Shown: positions 18,341 to 27,389, counted from the first letter of the stretch. The stretch: 64,000 nucleotides of DNA from Paenibacillus sp. LHD-117 (GCF_030929555.1 NZ_JAVFVT010000036.1:17324-81323); one strand, 5' to 3'. Made by a program: numbers and translations. The notes: a model not told the origin generated them from the letters alone.

Positions 18341-19246
18341 TTAGAAGATGCGGTAATTCGCCAGCCTGTAGGCCAAGACATAAGATAACGATATGAAAAT
18401 AAACGATACGACCGATTTCAACAGGCCTACGGCCGTGGCAAACCCGAACTGTGCTTGCTGCACGCCCATGCGATACACGAACGTATCGATAATATCCGCG
18501 CTTTCATAAACCGGGGGACTATAAAGATTAAAAATTTGCTCGAAGCCGGCGTTCAGCACGTTGCCGATATTCAGCGTCAGCATGAGCACGATAATGGGCA
18601 TCATTCCGGGCAGCGTAACATGGAAAGTCTGCTTCAGCCTGCCCGCTCCGTCGATCTCCGCAGCCTCGTACAGCGAAGGGTTAATGCCGGTCAGCGCCGC
18701 CAAGTAGACGATCGTTCCGAAACCGAACTCCTTCCAGACATCGGAGATGACCATCGCGTAAGGAAACCATTCATTGCTTCCCAAGAAGAAAATCGGCTTC
18801 ACGCCAAAAAATCCAAGCAGTTGGTTGAATACGCCGGATGTCGGCGACAGAATGTCCACCAATATCCCGCTAAGCAGCACCCAAGACATAAAATGCGGCA
18901 AATAGACAAGCGTCTGGAACGTTCGTTTGACCCATTCCCTCCGCAGCTCGTTCAGCAAGATCGCGATCGAGATCGGGACGAAGAGGCCCGCTACGATTTT
19001 CATCAAGGCAATGAATACCGTATTGTAGAAGATGCGCCCGATATCGGGATAGTCCAGCAGCAGCCGGAAATTTTTCCAGCCGATGAATGGCGAACCGAAC
19101 AAACCTTTGTTCGGCACGTACTTCTGAAACGCCATGATGATGCCGGCCATCGGAACGTAGCTGAAAATCAATACTAATAGGATGGCCGGAATCAGCATCA
19201 TATGCAGGGGCCACTCTCTCTTCCATAGTCTTGCAAGTCCGTTCAA
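18341..19246 (-). CDS. Carbohydrate ABC transporter permease (LplB-like)
   Basis: A 301-residue permease with six predicted helices. The N-terminal signature MMLIPAILLVLIFSYVPMAG and GIIMAFQKYVPNKGLFGSPF are typical of LplB proteins, and YEAAEIDGAGRLKQTF is the EAA loop. I chose TTG 19246 because GAGGTG lies 6 bases upstream; the in-frame GTG at 19255 lies inside that ribosome binding site. Partner of the LplC-like permease and the solute-binding lipoprotein. Confidence 0.9.
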   Translation of the reverse strand: MNGLARLWKREWPLHMMLIPAILLVLIFSYVPMAGIIMAFQKYVPNKGLFGSPFIGWKNFRLLLDYPDIGRIFYNTVFIALMKIVAGLFVPISIAILLNELRREWVKRTFQTLVYLPHFMSWVLLSGILVDILSPTSGVFNQLLGFFGVKPIFFLGSNEWFPYAMVISDVWKEFGFGTIVYLAALTGINPSLYEAAEIDGAGRLKQTFHVTLPGMMPIIVLMLTLNIGNVLNAGFEQIFNLYSPPVYESADIIDTFVYRMGVQQAQFGFATAVGLLKSVVSFIFISLSYVLAYRLANYRIF

Positions 19247-19274
19247 GCCGTTCACCTCGCTGTTTCTATCCTAG

Positions 19275-19309
19275 AAAAAATAGGGGGGAGGGAATCACCC
19301 CATCCCCCG
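19275..19309 (-). terminator. Intra-operon attenuating terminator after the binding-protein gene
   Basis: On the minus strand GGGGGA and CCCTCCCCCC arms are followed by TATTTTTT. It sits in the gap between the lipoprotein and the permease. Partial termination here would make more binding protein than permease, a common arrangement in binding-protein operons. Confidence 0.6.
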
Positions 19310-19327
19310 ATATCGTTAGCTGCTCGC

Positions 19328-20998
19328 TTATTTATGGGTTGCGTACCATTCATTGACTTCCTTCGTGATTTCGTCGCCGCCCAGCTTCTTCCATTCTTCT
19401 ACGAAGGCATCGAATTCATCTACCGAAACTTGGTTCATGATGATCTTGAAGTAGACCTCGTCGCGTTTCTTAAGCAGGATTTCCTGGCGTTCCGCCATGG
19501 TCGCCGTCGGCGCGCCGTAAAATTTATTTTGCAGGTATTGTTTGTTTTCCTGAATAGTCGGAACGAGCGAAAACGCGCCTTTCGGACCGGAGATCAGGTA
19601 CTCCCACCACATGCTGGTATCGCCGTCGACGTATTTCATCGCGCGCTCGTACCGCGTTTTGTGGTCTTTGGTTTGCAGGATGCTCGGATCCTTGGCTTCA
19701 ATCGCCTTAGGCAGGATTTCGCCGTTGTTGTCCTTTTGTTTGCCTACGCGGAGCGGGCTAAGCAGCCAGTAGTTGTTGCCCTTCTCTTTGCGGTCTTTGC
19801 CGTATTCATAGACTTTCTGCTCTTCGGTCGGATGATTGTCGACCGCGATCCATTGGTTAACCAATTTGATGACGCCTTCCGGATGCTCTGCTTTTTTGGA
19901 GATTACGTAATATTCGTCCACGCCAAGCCCGATTTGGTTTAATGTCGGATTGCTGTCCACGGACGGAATCGGGAATACGCCCCACTCCTGAACGACTTTA
20001 CCGTCTTTCACGGCGCCTTTGACGAGTTGAGCAGGCACCCAAGATGCGCCGAATACGATACCCGTGCTGTTGTCGTAAAGCATTTCGGCAGCTTTCTCCG
20101 TATCTTTAACGGCGAACTCCGGGTCGATCAATCCTTTTTTGAACATCTCTTGAAGGGCGGCAAGCGCAACCTTCACCTGCGGCTGAATGTCGCTGTTGAC
20201 GAGGCCGCCGTTGCCATCCTCGATCCACATGTTCTCGTAGGCATGGTAGCCGTTCAGGAACGCGCGAAGACCGGTTACGCCCGTTTCGATGCTGAACGGG
20301 TTTTTGCTAACGGAAAGTCCGGATGGCGTCGCGGAGCCGCCGGGATTTTTGGTATTGAACGCCTCGGCGATCGTCATGAGATCCGCCATCGTTTTCGGTT
20401 CCGGCAAGTTCAGCTCCTTGAGCCAGTCTGTGCGCACGTACATATACTGATATTGGTACGGATTGTACGAGCTCGGAATGCCCATCAGCTTACCGTCGAA
20501 CGTGGCCGTCTTGAGCTGCATGCCGCCGTCCATCGTCAGGAACTGCTTCGTTTCGTCGGTTGCGTTTTGGTCGTACACTTCCGTAATATCCATAATCATA
20601 TCCGCTTCGGTCAGCTCTTTGAGCTGCGTCGCGTTAACCAGCATGAAGTCGGGAAGATCGTTGGACGCGATCGTAATTTTTACCTTTTCTTTAAACTGGG
20701 CGACATCCGCCGCGATCCACTTATTCGTAATTTTCACGCCGATGTCTTTCTCGTACGCATCGTAAACGGAGTTTTTCTCGAAGCTTTCGCCCTCGTCGAA
20801 CTTCAAGTACTGGTCGCTGATCGAGACCGTCGACACTTCGACGACTTCGTTCCCGCTTTCCGGCGCGGCGGTGGCGGCCGCTTTCGCGGATTCGCTCGGC
20901 TTAGCTTCGGGATCATTCGTCGACTGTTTGCTGCACGCGCTCAGTGCCAGGCAGAAAATTACGGCGATGATCATAAACATCTTCTTTTTCTTCGTCAT
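19328..20998 (-). CDS. Extracellular solute-binding lipoprotein of a sugar ABC transporter (LplA-like)
   Basis: A 556-residue lipoprotein. The signal peptide MTKKKKMFMIIAVIF ends in lipobox LSAC, with the lipidated Cys near residue 22, followed by a Ser/Ala/Pro-rich linker. The mature part is a family 1 binding protein of the long Paenibacillus type (DLPDFMLVNATQLKELTEA; QYQYMYVRTDWLKELNLPEP; QWIAVDNHPTEEQKVYEYG). Start ATG 20998 has GGAGGGG 4 bases upstream; a longer frame to 21124 lacks a signal peptide at its start. First gene of the ABC-kinase-regulator operon, divergent from nanE-nanK. Confidence 0.93.
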   Translation of the reverse strand: MTKKKKMFMIIAVIFCLALSACSKQSTNDPEAKPSESAKAAATAAPESGNEVVEVSTVSISDQYLKFDEGESFEKNSVYDAYEKDIGVKITNKWIAADVAQFKEKVKITIASNDLPDFMLVNATQLKELTEADMIMDITEVYDQNATDETKQFLTMDGGMQLKTATFDGKLMGIPSSYNPYQYQYMYVRTDWLKELNLPEPKTMADLMTIAEAFNTKNPGGSATPSGLSVSKNPFSIETGVTGLRAFLNGYHAYENMWIEDGNGGLVNSDIQPQVKVALAALQEMFKKGLIDPEFAVKDTEKAAEMLYDNSTGIVFGASWVPAQLVKGAVKDGKVVQEWGVFPIPSVDSNPTLNQIGLGVDEYYVISKKAEHPEGVIKLVNQWIAVDNHPTEEQKVYEYGKDRKEKGNNYWLLSPLRVGKQKDNNGEILPKAIEAKDPSILQTKDHKTRYERAMKYVDGDTSMWWEYLISGPKGAFSLVPTIQENKQYLQNKFYGAPTATMAERQEILLKKRDEVYFKIIMNQVSVDEFDAFVEEWKKLGGDEITKEVNEWYATHK

Positions 20999-21068
20999 AC
21001 TACCCCTCCATTTGGACTCGATATGGATGATCCGCCGCTTGATTCGCGGCTTTTTCGTTCCTAGTTCT

Positions 21069-21134
21069 AGTATAGGAATGCGGGATAAGGCCAGCCATAT
21101 ACTAGTCTTTACTTTCGTATACACCTCTTGACAA
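21069..21134 (-). promoter_or_regulatory. ABC-operon promoter with shared upstream box (copy C), abutting the NanE-NanK promoter
   Basis: On the minus strand the -10 is TATACT (21074-21069); the box TATACACCTCTTGAC (plus strand, 21118-21132) starts 44 bp upstream. TTGACA at 21129-21134 followed by 17 bp and TGTAAG could be the plus-strand promoter for the gene at 21238, so the box may touch both promoters. Confidence 0.5.
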
Positions 21135-21237
21135 CGGGAGGCGCGACGCGGTGTAAGCCCTTACATTTACTTGACGCCCCCACGAATTCGTCGCTAACAT
21201 GTTGAACAAAACCTATCATATTTATCGGAGGGATTCC

Positions 21238-22854
21238 ATGTCTCGCTATAGTAACTTGTTCCCCAAAAGAGGATTGATCGTCTCCTGCCAAGCGCTGGAG
21301 CACGAGCCGCTGCACGGCGGTGACGCCATGGACAAGATGGCCCGGGCAGCGGTTGAAGCCGGCGCGATCGCCATCCGCACGAACGGCGTCGAGGATATTA
21401 AGGCCATAAAAGAAGCGGTCGGCGTCCCCATCATCGGACTGGTGAAACGGGAAATCCCCGGCTCGGACGTCTTTATTACGCCGACTTTAGATGAAGTGAA
21501 GGCAATCATAGCGGCCGGAGCAGACGTCGTCGCGCTGGACGTCACGGACCGGGAAGGCCGGCTGGAGATGGCGCAGCCGCTCATCGACTACGCGCATCGC
21601 CACGGCGTCGCCGTCATGGCCGACGTCTCCACGTACGAGGAAGGGCTGGCCGCGGAACGGCTCGGCGCCGATTTCGTCGGGACGACGTTATCCGGTTATA
21701 CGCCGTACAGCAAGCGGCAGGAAGAACCCGATCTGGAACTCGTCCGCCGGCTGAGCGAGTCGCTTCGGATTCCGGTCGTCGCGGAAGGCCGCATCTGGAC
21801 GCCGGAACAAGCCGCGTCGGCCATGCGTGCGGGCGCTACCTGCGTCGTCGTCGGCGGCGCGATTACGCGGCCGCAGCTTATCGCGGCCCGTTACGTGCGA
21901 GCGCTGGACGCGTTCGAAGCCGAATCGCCTTATGCGATCGGCGTCGATATCGGCGGGACGAAGATCAACGCGGGAATCGTATCTTTGGCGGGCGAAGTGG
22001 TGTTGACGCACAGCCTGAGTACGTCGGGGGGCAAGACGGACACGGCCGGCCGCGTGATGGAGGCGATCGATGGTTTATTGTCGGTGGCGAAAGCCCGTTA
22101 TCCGGACATTCGCTGCAAGGGCATCGGCGTCGGCACGGCGGGCCAGGTCGATTGGCGCGAAGGCAGCATTCGCCACGCCTCTGAGCTCATTGCCGGCTAC
22201 ACCGGGACGAAGCTGAAGGCGCTGCTCGAGGAGCGGTATCGCCTGCCGGTGCGGGTGGACAACGACGTCAACGCGCTCGCGCTGACCGAGCTCAGGCTCG
22301 GTGCCGGCATAGGCGTCGGCCATTTCGTCTGCATCGCGCTCGGCACCGGCGTAGGCGGCGCGGTCGTAACGGACGGCCGATTGCTTCGCGGCGCTTGGGG
22401 CGGGGCCGGAGAGCTCGGCCATCTATCGGTCGACTTCCGGGGCGAGCCCTGCGTCTGCGGAGCCAGAGGATGCCTGGAGCAATACGCCTCCGGCACGGGA
22501 ATCGCGCGGCGGATGCGGGAGCGGCTAGCCGCGGCTGGCCGGTCTTCCGAGCAGCCGGATTCGCGCGAGGTCATCGCGTTATGGCAGGCGGGCGAACCGC
22601 TGGCATCGGCAATCATGGACGAAGCGATTTCCGCGCTGGGGGCGGCAATCGCTTCGCTCATCCATACGTTTAACCCCGAGTTGATCGTGGTCGGAGGCGG
22701 CGTGGCGGATGCCGGACCGCCCCTGCTGGGCAGGCTGCGCGAAGAAGCGCTCCGCCGCGCGATGCCTTCGCTCTCGAACGGCGTCCGGATCGAGGCCGCC
22801 TACCGGGGCAGCTGGAGCGGCATGATCGGCGCGGCGCTGCAGCTGTGGGAGTAA
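21238..22854 (+). CDS. Fused N-acetylmannosamine-6-phosphate 2-epimerase / N-acetylmannosamine kinase
   Basis: A 538-residue bifunctional protein. Residues about 1-225 are NanE (GLIVSCQALEHEPLHG; ADVSTYEEGLAAERLGADFV), the TIM barrel that converts ManNAc-6-P to GlcNAc-6-P. Residues about 230-538 are a ROK-family kinase (AIGVDIGGTKINAGIV ATP-binding motif; GAGELGHLSVDF; zinc motif CVCGARGCLEQ). Together they would turn ManNAc into GlcNAc-6-P. GGAGGG lies 7 bases before the ATG. Divergent from the ABC operon, which suggests an amino-sugar or a glycan that releases one. No sialate lyase is visible, so sialic acid use is not shown. Confidence 0.93.
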   Translation: MSRYSNLFPKRGLIVSCQALEHEPLHGGDAMDKMARAAVEAGAIAIRTNGVEDIKAIKEAVGVPIIGLVKREIPGSDVFITPTLDEVKAIIAAGADVVALDVTDREGRLEMAQPLIDYAHRHGVAVMADVSTYEEGLAAERLGADFVGTTLSGYTPYSKRQEEPDLELVRRLSESLRIPVVAEGRIWTPEQAASAMRAGATCVVVGGAITRPQLIAARYVRALDAFEAESPYAIGVDIGGTKINAGIVSLAGEVVLTHSLSTSGGKTDTAGRVMEAIDGLLSVAKARYPDIRCKGIGVGTAGQVDWREGSIRHASELIAGYTGTKLKALLEERYRLPVRVDNDVNALALTELRLGAGIGVGHFVCIALGTGVGGAVVTDGRLLRGAWGGAGELGHLSVDFRGEPCVCGARGCLEQYASGTGIARRMRERLAAAGRSSEQPDSREVIALWQAGEPLASAIMDEAISALGAAIASLIHTFNPELIVVGGGVADAGPPLLGRLREEALRRAMPSLSNGVRIEAAYRGSWSGMIGAALQLWE

Positions 22855-23015
22855 GCCGGGCGGACGTGCCCGTTGATATCCCCCATCGTTCCAGGATAAC
22901 GGCCGGGCGCGTGGGCGAGTGAACCGACGGGGCCAAGCGTGCGGGGCAGGACGGCGGAAGGCGCCAAGCGCGCTGTTTAAGGACAGTGGATCGCAGATTA
23001 GCATTCGCGGATCAC

Positions 23016-23206
23016 GAATGCTGTATCGCGTACAGCAATTCCGCTTCGATACCCTGCAATTTCAAGTAATTCCTGTATAGCATACAGGATTTCGAACGGC
23101 TTTCTAAGCTTAGGTTGAGCATGTGAAGCAAATTGCTGTACCCAATGCAGGATTCATAGATGTCCGGTCGTCTTGCGTCAGAATTCCTGTACGAACTACA
23201 GGAATT
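23016..23206. repeat. Intergenic repeat cluster II (AATTCCTGTA type)
   Basis: Four palindromic 25-bp units centred near 23028, 23080, 23142 and 23194, with spacing of 52, 62 and 52 bp. The cleanest unit is AATTCCTGTA-N5-TACAGGAATT (23182-23206). The other units vary between GCTG and CCTG in either arm. The cluster lies in the 528-bp gap between the convergent nanE-nanK and N-acetyltransferase genes; the first 160 bp of that gap hold nothing recognisable. Confidence 0.7.
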
Positions 23207-23260
23207 TATCCATCGTTTTCGCAGCTGCTGTCGCATCGACAAGTAAGTTGATTGGTTAGC

Positions 23261-23310
23261 AAAAAAAGAACGGTCTCCAAGATCGGATTCGACCTTGGAG
23301 ACCGTTTTTT
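23261..23310. terminator. Bidirectional terminator between convergent genes
   Basis: ACGGTCTCCAAG pairs with CTTGGAGACCGT, with AAAAAAA before and TTTTTT after the stem. It serves the arylamine N-acetyltransferase gene (minus) and possibly nanE-nanK (plus). Confidence 0.88.
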
Positions 23311-23382
23311 CGCGCAGCCATCTTCATTCGGCATGTCTCGCGCGGCAATATTGTTTTCCGCAATCGGATGATTAGATAAACC

Positions 23383-24153
23383 TCAAGCCCCGCCGTCGTC
23401 CGACTCGATGCCAAAATAAGTCTTAAGCGCTTCCGCATCCTCCGCCTTGGATGCCGGCGTGAACGCGTGGACGCCATCGGGGCGGAACAGGCGGAATTCC
23501 TCGTTCCACACCGTGTTGCGCCCCTCCTTCGTATGGATCGCAACGATCAGGTTGTTTTTGAACACCGAGTCCGGGGCATGCTCGCACCAATAGGACGCCA
23601 TCAGGTAGTCCTTCGCGAGCTGCGGCTCCTCGGTGAACGAGAAGAGGCGGGACCAGCCCTCCTTCTTCTGCTCCATCAGCATCCAGCCGAATTCGGGATC
23701 GCGATCGAACCGATAAAGCTCGTCCCCTTGGCGCTGCTCCAGTCCTTCCAGTAGAAGGAGCGGCCTTCGCGGCACGATGCCGCCGACGCCCACATCGCAC
23801 AAATAGAGCTTGCCTTCCGCTTCGACCCGGAGCACGTGATGCCTGCGCTTCGGCGGCGTATCCGTCTCGTCCCGCCAGAACCGGGCGAAATAATCCGTTA
23901 CGCCGTACCCGAGCTCCCTCAGAAGCCAGCCGAACAAGGCATTAAGCTCGAAGCAATAACCGCCGCGGCGGCGCTCCACGATTTTCCGGTAGATCGGTTC
24001 GACTTGCAGCGACAGAGGCAAGCCGTGGATAATGTCCAAATTTTCATAAGGCACGCTCTGCAAATGAAGCTCCTGAAGCTTGCCGAGCGTCTCGGCGCTT
24101 CCGTCCGGTTCGCCGTTAAACCCTATTCTCCGCAAATAAGCCTGTACGTTCAT
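23383..24153 (-). CDS. Arylamine N-acetyltransferase
   Basis: A 256-residue NAT-family enzyme that moves an acetyl group from acetyl-CoA to arylamines or hydrazines. The catalytic triad is visible: Cys67 in RRRGGYCFELN, His in RRHHVLRV (about 105-106) and Asp120 in LYLCDVGVGG. Length and spacing match the family (usual triad near 69, 107, 122). No signal peptide. It runs in the same direction as the upstream aminopeptidase gene with a 75-bp gap and may share its transcript. Confidence 0.92.
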   Translation of the reverse strand: MNVQAYLRRIGFNGEPDGSAETLGKLQELHLQSVPYENLDIIHGLPLSLQVEPIYRKIVERRRGGYCFELNALFGWLLRELGYGVTDYFARFWRDETDTPPKRRHHVLRVEAEGKLYLCDVGVGGIVPRRPLLLLEGLEQRQGDELYRFDRDPEFGWMLMEQKKEGWSRLFSFTEEPQLAKDYLMASYWCEHAPDSVFKNNLIVAIHTKEGRNTVWNEEFRLFRPDGVHAFTPASKAEDAEALKTYFGIESDDGGA

Positions 24154-24228
24154 CCCTTACCGCATCCCCCTCGTCAGCCATGTTTCAACCCATCAACATT
24201 AACGGCGTTAACTTCCTCCGCAACCTCT

Positions 24229-25464
24229 CTACTCCGCCCAATTCCCCTTGCGGAACACCGGCTCGATCGTGCCGTCCGGCAGCTCGCCGTCGATGTCGAG
24301 CTCCGCGCAGCCGATCATGAAATCCACATGCGTCAAGCTTACATTCGCGCCCCGCTTCAGCAGCTCTTCGCCCGTAAGCTTCGTGCCGCCTTCCAGGTTG
24401 ACGGGATACGCGCTGCCGAGCGCGAAATGGCAGGACGCGTTCTCGTCGATCCCCGTGTTATAAAACACGCGGTTCAAGTTCGAAATCGGGGAATCATGCG
24501 GAACAAGCGCCATCTCCCCGAGATAGGAAGCGCCATCGTCGGTTTCGAACAGCGACGTCAGATGCTCGCGGCCGGACTCGGCGTCATACGCCGTAACTTT
24601 CCCATCCTTGAACGTGAAAGTAATGCCTTCGACGAGCCTTCCGTTCAGATTCAGCGGCTTCGTGCTTCGCACCGTTCCGTTCACGCCCGCGCGATGCGGC
24701 ATCGTGTACACCTCTTCGGTCGGCATGTTCGCCACGAAATAAACGCCTTTTTCGTTCTCGCCGCCGCCCCCGCGCCAAATATGCCCTTCCGGCAGCTCCA
24801 CGCGCAAGTCCGTGCCCGGCGCTCGGTAATGGAAGCTCTTATAGCGCTTCTCGTTCAGCCGGTTCTGCCATGTTTTCAGATGCTGGATATGCTCCCGCCA
24901 AGCGGCAACCGGATCCGCCGCGTCCACGCGTACCATTTTGAAAATGGCCTCCCACATCGCATCGATGCGCTGCTCCTCCGGGAGATCTGCGAACACCTTG
25001 TCCGCCCAAGCGCGGGTCGGCGCCTTGATGAGCGACCAGCTGATGCGGCTATTGCGGGTATAAACCGAATATTCCTTCCGCGCCACGGCCGCCGCCTTAA
25101 CCGCTTCCGACACTTTCGCGGAATCGATGCCGCTGAACAGCTCCGGATTCGGCACTTTGATATGCAGAATGGCCCCGCCCTCCTCGGCGAAACGCACCAT
25201 GCAGTCGACCTGCCACTGCGGATAATAGCCGAAGGAATCGTCCGGCGCCTTCTCGTACCGGATCCGCGTCACTTCTTCGTCATCCCATTCGACGATGACG
25301 TACTTCGCCCCCGCCTCGTAAGCCTTCGCCACGATCAGGCGAGTCAACTCCGCCGTCTCGATCGGCGCATGCACGATCAGCACCTGCCCGGCCTGGATAT
25401 TCACGCCGACCTTCACGACCAGCTCCGCGTATTTATTCAACATGATTTTGAAGTTGTCGTTCAT
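24229..25464 (-). CDS. M29-family aminopeptidase
   Basis: A 411-residue cytoplasmic metallo-aminopeptidase of the AmpS/AmpT (M29) family. Recognisable parts are the N-terminal NIQAGQVLIVHAPIETAEL, TDLRVELPEGHIWRGG, the metal-site segment FVANMPTEEVYTMPHRAGVN and the C-terminal CHFALGSAYP with LTHVDFMIGCAELDIDG. Length is normal for the family (about 410). AGAGGGG precedes the ATG by 8 bases. It removes N-terminal residues from peptides using two divalent metals. Confidence 0.93.
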   Translation of the reverse strand: MNDNFKIMLNKYAELVVKVGVNIQAGQVLIVHAPIETAELTRLIVAKAYEAGAKYVIVEWDDEEVTRIRYEKAPDDSFGYYPQWQVDCMVRFAEEGGAILHIKVPNPELFSGIDSAKVSEAVKAAAVARKEYSVYTRNSRISWSLIKAPTRAWADKVFADLPEEQRIDAMWEAIFKMVRVDAADPVAAWREHIQHLKTWQNRLNEKRYKSFHYRAPGTDLRVELPEGHIWRGGGGENEKGVYFVANMPTEEVYTMPHRAGVNGTVRSTKPLNLNGRLVEGITFTFKDGKVTAYDAESGREHLTSLFETDDGASYLGEMALVPHDSPISNLNRVFYNTGIDENASCHFALGSAYPVNLEGGTKLTGEELLKRGANVSLTHVDFMIGCAELDIDGELPDGTIEPVFRKGNWAE

Positions 25465-25605
25465 TCGTCATGCCCCTCTCGTGACTTTCTCACCACAATA
25501 GAATTTATAAGTTTTCGAGCCATCGAAAACCGAAATTCCATTTGGCGATAAAACCTACCTCTAAACGCGGTCGCCTATCATTGAAAGGCCTCGATAGAGG
25601 TTTTC

Positions 25606-27027
25606 TCACAATCCTTTTATTTGTTGCAGTTCGTCAAGCAGCGCTGACCGCCCCGGATAAGCTTGTTGAAGCTCTTCCACAATCTTCTTCGCATGCTCCA
25701 TCCCGCCAGCCTTGATGAGGCGGCCAATGATGCCGCATACTTTCCTATACGCTTTCCGATTCGTCGAATTCGCGCATTCCGCTCGAATGAATTGCTCAAA
25801 CAGAAGGAAAACTTCCTCTTTATGGTTGTCGAGCAGATAAACATAATAGTCAACGATCGATCTCTTATCCATCCTCACATACTTTAAGATTCGATCCGTC
25901 AGCTTGTCCTGAAGGATGATCTTCTTGTACAGGTCTTCCACTTTCCAGCTTCGTTCCGAATTGACTTCCAGCTTGTCGAGAATCGTCACGTGTATCTGCA
26001 GCCACTCTTCATTCGCGTGCAGCGCCTTATACTTTTCGTAATACTCGTATTCGCCTTTAAGTATGAATTCCTCGACCAGTGATCGGTGCAGCTCCGGTGG
26101 TCCGATTGCCTCATAGATTTCGCAGCGGATTTTTTTCCACTGATTCACGAGTCCCGGCAGCCCTTTCCGCGAATCCTGCCGCTCTCCTTCTTCGGCAAGC
26201 TCCAATGCCCGCTCGTACCGCCCTTGCGTCATCGCGGTTTCGATTGCCAATTCACGAATGGCGCCAATCTCCAAATTCCCTTCGATAAACGATATTGCTT
26301 GGTCCTCCCCGTCAAACCTCTCGATAACCATATATCGAAGCTCTGCCGCTTTATCGAAAAAGTACGAGCTTCTGTAGCGCTCCCCGCGCTCTCGTTCTTC
26401 CATGGAAGACAATAGCGTCGTCCAACGCTCTTTTTCCTCCCGGCTGTTGATACATAATGCAGCGCTTTCTAACAAAGAAAGCTGCCATTCGTTCCAGCCC
26501 TCCAAGTTCGGATGAATCACTTCTTTCAGAATGATCTGGAACAAAGCCGACCTTGTCTTGTCATTGAACTGTTCCGCTTGATCTGAGACTTGGTGAACGA
26601 GGTCCAAACATTCCGTGATGATACCGCCGACAACGCCATCGGAATCATCGCAGGTTTGCAGCAGGTCGCCCATTTCGTGCAACACGCAAAATACGATTTC
26701 AGTCGCCGTGAGATGGCTTCCCTTCTCTAATGCTTCTACCGCGGCTTCCATCACTTGCTCGGCTCCCCCTACGGCATCATGCACGTTCCTGTACGGAACA
26801 AAACCATGCCGATCGGCATTCCGCTTAATGGATGCCCGGATCGTTTTCTGATACTGTTTCATCGCATCGCGACTGCCCGGTTCTACGAACAACAAGGAGA
26901 GCGCTTGCTTCACTTCCGAATATTCCTCCGACAATCGGACAAGCAATTCGATTAATGCTCCCTTATCAAGCGTGTCAAGATGATCGGATAAACTCTTCTT
27001 GCCTTTCTCGATATTATTATTTTTCAT
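25606..27027 (-). CDS. Helical-repeat protein of unknown function
   Basis: A 473-residue soluble protein, almost entirely alpha-helical by composition. The opening KSLSDHLDTLDKGALIELLVRLSEEY resembles the start of proteins that accompany SWIM zinc-finger or DUF6880-type proteins, and the middle (ELAIETAMTQGRYERALELA; RGERYRSSYFFDKAAELR) reads like TPR-type repeats. No catalytic motif or membrane segment is visible. I placed the start at ATG 27027 because GAAGGGA lies 8 bases upstream; two earlier in-frame starts lack one. Function not assigned. Confidence 0.75.
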   Translation of the reverse strand: MKNNNIEKGKKSLSDHLDTLDKGALIELLVRLSEEYSEVKQALSLLFVEPGSRDAMKQYQKTIRASIKRNADRHGFVPYRNVHDAVGGAEQVMEAAVEALEKGSHLTATEIVFCVLHEMGDLLQTCDDSDGVVGGIITECLDLVHQVSDQAEQFNDKTRSALFQIILKEVIHPNLEGWNEWQLSLLESAALCINSREEKERWTTLLSSMEERERGERYRSSYFFDKAAELRYMVIERFDGEDQAISFIEGNLEIGAIRELAIETAMTQGRYERALELAEEGERQDSRKGLPGLVNQWKKIRCEIYEAIGPPELHRSLVEEFILKGEYEYYEKYKALHANEEWLQIHVTILDKLEVNSERSWKVEDLYKKIILQDKLTDRILKYVRMDKRSIVDYYVYLLDNHKEEVFLLFEQFIRAECANSTNRKAYRKVCGIIGRLIKAGGMEHAKKIVEELQQAYPGRSALLDELQQIKGL

Positions 27028-27204
27028 TTCGGCATTCCCTTCGTTTTCCTCATTCATACGCTTGATTCTATCATAGCCAGAAGTCTTGTTCAGGAGCAAT
27101 AGCGGTTGCTCGTGAAGCTAGTAGTTCGATTCAGAATTACCATTACTACTCTACATTTGCCATACAGCAATGATCTGCAACTCGATGGCAACCGTTTGAG
27201 ATGG

Positions 27205-27389
27205 CTAACGGCGGCCACAGTCGTTATTCGAATAAAATCGTTTGTTTACAAATTCTAACGGAGCTGGAGGCCGCTATTGGCCATCAAACAGTGCCATTTC
27301 CCTAGAAATCCGTCCAATAAGCGCGCGTAGCTCCGTTAGATTTTAGAATGAGGCATGAAAGGCAAAATAGCAGCTGTGTGCTCCGTTAG
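27205..27389. repeat. Intergenic repeat cluster IV (CTAACGGAG type, dyad-symmetric)
   Basis: Four 24-bp units at 27205-27228, 27255-27278, 27316-27339 and 27366-27389. The first two read CTAACGG...CGYTATT rightwards, the last two the same leftwards. Centre spacing is 50, 61 and 50 bp, and both the inner and outer pairs are symmetric about 27297. It lies between the gene starting at 27027 and the insertion sequence at 27517. The rest of that gap (27100-27200, 27390-27513) holds nothing I recognise. Confidence 0.75.

Noticed and set aside
23836..25551. A 571-residue plus-strand frame opposite the N-acetyltransferase and aminopeptidase genes
   Set aside because: It is an antisense shadow of two well-supported genes; composition is Arg/His-rich without domain motifs.
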